The translations under genes and the position numbers were made by a program. A DNA stretch of 43,238 nt from an uncultured Clostridia bacterium. GTDB lineage: Bacteria; Bacillota; Clostridia; RGIG6154. The stretch's first letter is position 1; every line of letters begins with the position of its first letter. Positions 40,623-43,238 of the stretch are shown here, one piece after another. The stretch is taken from the NCBI GenBank assembly GCA_934446135.1, contig CAKSDT010000003.1, positions 1 to 43,238 on the forward strand, in the 5' to 3' direction. The notes under the pieces were generated by a model. The model had not been told where the DNA came from. It worked only from the letters and a program-made list of their open reading frames with translations, and ran no database searches.

Positions 40623-42820
40623 TCTTCCAAAAGCGAAACTGCCGTTTTCGCATTCTCCTTTTCAAGTTCTATGAGTTCTTCCACTCTTTCTGCCAGTTCT
40701 GATTTTATCTTGTCATATTTATCCATTGTATCATCTACTGTGTCCTTAAATCTTTCCATATCCATTTTATCAACATTGATGCTGTATTCCTGTCCGAGAT
40801 ATTCAAGATATGCGTCGACTTTAGGGTCGTAAACAAGGCCTATAACCGGAATTTTTGAATTCGCCCCGTACAAAAGGGTATGAAGTCTCATGCCTATGAC
40901 AATTTTGCTTTTAGACACTATTGTCATAATCTCGTCAAATTCATAATTTCCTTTAAGAATATATCCCTCACCCTTTAAAAGGCTGTATGTTCTTTGGGTT
41001 ATCTCATCATCATTTGGTCTTTGCATGGGTATAAACACAGGAATAAGAGAATATTTATCCCTTATATAATCGGAAATTTCGGCAACTTTTTCTGTAAGGT
41101 CAATTCCGCTCCACTCTCTTATTGAAATTGTGACAAACTCTTTCTGCGGAATGTTTTCCTGTTCAAAGATTTCTTTTATTCTTTCGTCGCTTAAGGGTTT
41201 CAGAGTAATTGCGGGGTCTGCCGTAACTTTAACATTTTTCGTGTTCACACGCATACTCCAGAGCATTCTGTAAGACACCTGGTCACGAAGCGTTATCTTG
41301 TCAATTTGTTCTACAACATCTTTAACCTTGAATTTATTTTTAACTATATAAATAGGTCCGATACCGTTTGCATAAAGCATAGTCTTTTTACCCATTTTTA
41401 TTGCCATTTTAATAAGCGTGAGGTAATAATAAAGCGACTTTGTGCTTGTTGCGTCCTGAAGAAGGCTTCCGCCGCCCGTCAGCAAAAGATTGCTTTTTTT
41501 GATTGCCCTCCAAACCGCAAACATATTAAATCTATAGACCGCATCAACACCGTAGACCTTTTGGGTGTTTTTTGGTGAATTTGAAAAAACAACAAATCTT
41601 GTGTCAGGTTTGATTTCGGTTATTTCTTTTATTATAAGGTGCAAAAGTGCGTCATCGCCGCTATTGTTAAAGCCGTAATAACCCGAAACCGCAATATCGT
41701 ATCTGTTACCTTTTTTTATTATGTTTTCATAAACTGCAATGTTGTCATTAACCATTCTTTCTACCGAGTAGTTATCTTTTATAAACTGTTTGGTGTACCC
41801 GGACAGGCTTTCATAATCTTCTTTATTAAGCGACAGAAGTTTCATTGTATCGGATAAAAGCATTTTCTCCTCGGGCATTTTTGTGCCTCTGCAGCAAAAG
41901 TTGGTATCTATGCACATATCTTTGCTTTCACTGTCAAAAATTCCTATATATCCCTCATTTCCGGCAATAATTGACGGAAGTCCGGCACTCATTGCCTCAA
42001 GTGCCGACCTTGAAACTCCCACGAAAAAGTCGGAAACAGCACAGAATTTATAAATATCGGTTCTTGCACCCGTAACTATTATTGAATTTTCGCCGTGTTT
42101 TGCATTAAATTCTTCGGCTTCGTTTCTTATGCTTTCAAAATCGTTGCCGCCGCCTACTATAATAATCTGCACATCTTCTTTTTTCAGAATTTCGGGAGCA
42201 ATTTTGATAAGTTTGTGGGCAATCAGGCTTCTGTCATAATCCATTCTGCTGATATATAAAATTTTTCTTCTGCTTTCCGATAACGAAAATTCTTCAAATA
42301 TTTCGGGATATAAATTTTCTTTTGAAAACTTCTCGGTATCAATTCCGTTTACGGTAACTTTTATGTTCTGAGCAACTATTCCGTAATTATCGATGAGATA
42401 TTTCTTGATGTCATCGCTTACCGCAACAGTCCTTTTTCCCCAATTTGTAACAAACTTCAAAAGCCCCGATGTGTCAAAAACCCAGTGTGCCGAAGTTACA
42501 AAATTAAACCTCATAAACTTGTTTATTATTGAGATGATAAACGACGGTATTCTTGCATGGCTGTGAACAATATCGGGTTTTTCTTTTGATATTACCCTTA
42601 TAAGTTTGAAAAACGATTTTACCATTGCAAAAACATTTCGCCTGTGCAAAGGTGCATTATAGTGAATTATTCCGTACTTTTCAAGTTCTTTTACATAAAC
42701 TCCGCCGTTTGAAACAACCGCCACATCATATCCTGCCTTCTTAAGCCCTATCGATAACTCTAAAACATGAGTTTCGGCACCGCCTATTTCCATTCCCATT
42801 AAAACCATTAAAATTTTCAG
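40619..42820 (-). CDS. csaB: GT4 glycosyltransferase-CsaB polysaccharide pyruvyltransferase fusion
   Basis: About 733 residues in two domains. Residues 1 to about 370 are a GT4/GT-B glycosyltransferase (KILMVLMGMEIGGAETHVLELS, then HSHARIPSF, ISRMDYDRSL and SRSALEAMSAGLPSIIAGNEG). About 375 to the end is a CsaB pyruvyltransferase (SGYYGFNNSGDDALLHLI, LLTGGGSLLQDATSTKSLYYYL, GMRLHTLLYGANSKIPVIGLVYDPKVDAYLE). CsaB adds pyruvate to a secondary cell-wall polysaccharide so SLH-domain proteins can bind. The probable start is CTG 42820, 9 bases after GGAGAGG; ATG 42808 and TTG 42838 are alternatives. Confidence 0.9.
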   Translation of the reverse strand: MKILMVLMGMEIGGAETHVLELSIGLKKAGYDVAVVSNGGVYVKELEKYGIIHYNAPLHRRNVFAMVKSFFKLIRVISKEKPDIVHSHARIPSFIISIINKFMRFNFVTSAHWVFDTSGLLKFVTNWGKRTVAVSDDIKKYLIDNYGIVAQNIKVTVNGIDTEKFSKENLYPEIFEEFSLSESRRKILYISRMDYDRSLIAHKLIKIAPEILKKEDVQIIIVGGGNDFESIRNEAEEFNAKHGENSIIVTGARTDIYKFCAVSDFFVGVSRSALEAMSAGLPSIIAGNEGYIGIFDSESKDMCIDTNFCCRGTKMPEEKMLLSDTMKLLSLNKEDYESLSGYTKQFIKDNYSVERMVNDNIAVYENIIKKGNRYDIAVSGYYGFNNSGDDALLHLIIKEITEIKPDTRFVVFSNSPKNTQKVYGVDAVYRFNMFAVWRAIKKSNLLLTGGGSLLQDATSTKSLYYYLTLIKMAIKMGKKTMLYANGIGPIYIVKNKFKVKDVVEQIDKITLRDQVSYRMLWSMRVNTKNVKVTADPAITLKPLSDERIKEIFEQENIPQKEFVTISIREWSGIDLTEKVAEISDYIRDKYSLIPVFIPMQRPNDDEITQRTYSLLKGEGYILKGNYEFDEIMTIVSKSKIVIGMRLHTLLYGANSKIPVIGLVYDPKVDAYLEYLGQEYSINVDKMDMERFKDTVDDTMDKYDKIKSELAERVEELIELEKENAKTAVSLLEE

Positions 42821-42875
42821 ATAAACCAACCTCTCCAATATATTGATATGCCGTTATTTTCCCCACTACCTAGAA

Positions 42876-42904
42876 AGTATATCACAAACAATCCCCATTT
42901 TCAA
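42876..42904 (-). promoter_or_regulatory. SigA-type promoter of csaB-ruvX
   Basis: Minus strand TTGAAA (42899-42904), 17-base spacer, TATACT (42876-42881), about 55 bases before the csaB start. Confidence 0.75.
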
Positions 42905-42968
42905 TATAAACCCACAAATCCCAGCAATTTCTATACCCCCCGTAAAAATATCAACACTAAACTAAATT

Positions 42969-43000
42969 AAGTTGAACTCTGCAAAAGCAGAGTTCAACTT
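42969..43000. repeat. Perfect 14-bp hairpin at the start of copy C
   Basis: AAGTTGAACTCTGC (42969-42982), AAAA loop, GCAGAGTTCAACTT (42987-43000). The right arm is shared with the beginning of copy A (39544-39557). Confidence 0.75.
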
Positions 43001-43025
43001 AAAGTTCTTTTAACTTTATATTCCT

Positions 43026-43238
43026 AGCCGACAAACGCTTTAGGCTAAATTAACGAGCCGTAAAGGCGTAGGAAATTTGGTTCTGACTGTTCAAATCGAG
43101 CCAAAGCCGAGCCGAGCCGGAAGGCGAAGTTTGCCGGTTCGCACTAACTAAGAATGAGGAAATTGGATTTGGAACGGACAAACTGAACCCGTAAGGGGTA
43201 CCCGAAAGCGTACAAAGGTACGCTGAGAGGTGAAGTTT
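43026..43238. repeat. Structured intergenic repeat, copies C1 and C2 in tandem (cut by window end)
   Basis: C1 has GGCT-AAATTAACG-AGCC (43043-43059), CAAATCGAGCC (43092-43102) and AGGCGAAGTTTG (43122-43133) with a short insert between. C2 has GGACAAACTGAACCCG (43176-43191), the hairpin AGCGTAC-AAAG-GTACGCT (43207-43224) and GAGAGGTGAAGTTT to the last base. The two units share the CAAA-y-GA-CC and G-y-GAAGTTT blocks but differ in the insert. No gene is present. Confidence 0.75.

Noticed and set aside
43050..43085. Group II intron domain V-like sequence (GAGCC ... GGTTC)
   Set aside because: The GAGCC/GGTTC pairing is not kept in copy B, the catalytic AGC triad and typical bulge are missing, and there is no reverse transcriptase gene.
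39543..43238. CRISPR array or integron attC sites
   Set aside because: Units are long, irregularly spaced and unequal, with no short regular spacers and no cas or integrase gene. The attC core sites (GTTRRRY/RYYYAAC) are not arranged as needed.

Overview
The window looks like chromosome from a low-GC, endospore-forming member of the Clostridia (Firmicutes). The evidence is a complete spoIIIAA-AH cluster, meso-diaminopimelate dehydrogenase, a CsaB-type pyruvyltransferase, Firmicutes-style Shine-Dalgarno sites and promoters, and the rpoB-rpoC-L7Ae-rpsL-rpsG-fusA-tuf order known from Bacillus and Clostridium. I cannot name a genus from sequence alone. No tRNA, rRNA or CRISPR array was seen.

Layout. 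1-3394 (minus): an operon of two M16-family peptidase-like proteins (one with an intact HxxEH site, one without) and lgt. 3528-4511 (plus): ddh, followed by a bidirectional-terminator-like palindrome whose loop is split by a complete IS3-family element (4532-5882). 5930-8753: an aldo/keto reductase, an iron-sulfur flavoprotein-like reductase and a cupin, divergent from a LysR regulator. 8845-10638: an oleate hydratase gene interrupted by one in-frame TGA. 10639-11026: a gene-free stretch of four strong hairpins, one of which recurs at base 1 of the window. 11027-14847: methyltransferase, C26 glutamine-amidotransferase-like hydrolase (behind a leader terminator), two acetyltransferases, an HD hydrolase and a cupin. 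14862-17925: PBP transpeptidase, RodA/FtsW-type polymerase and Asp23-family protein. 17984-22450: the spoIIIA operon. 22546-26302: a GH2 beta-galactosidase interrupted by one in-frame TAG, divergent from an AraC-type regulator. 26505-39307 (minus): tuf, fusA, rpsG, rpsL, L7Ae-like gene, rpoC and rpoB, with rpoB interrupted by one in-frame TAA. 40215-42820: ruvX and a GT4-CsaB fusion.

Two things stand out. First, three genes, including the essential rpoB, each carry exactly one in-frame stop (TAA, TGA, TAG) inside otherwise conserved reading frames. This is either a consensus-quality problem or a biological puzzle. Second, the gene-free DNA flanking ruvX-csaB carries at least four copies of a modular, foldable repeat (39543-39830, 39940-40057, and two tandem copies in 43026-43238). 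It has conserved sequence blocks, variable internal inserts and a paired stem whose two strands change together between copies. I do not recognise this element, and it is the best candidate here for something undescribed.

Working together: the cell-envelope genes (lgt, ddh, PBP, RodA/FtsW, csaB) and the spoIIIA channel genes describe a spore-forming Gram-positive envelope. The rpoB-to-tuf block is the standard transcription-translation core, here with two near-identical strong promoters (rpoB and the L7Ae-rpsL operon) and a separate tuf promoter.
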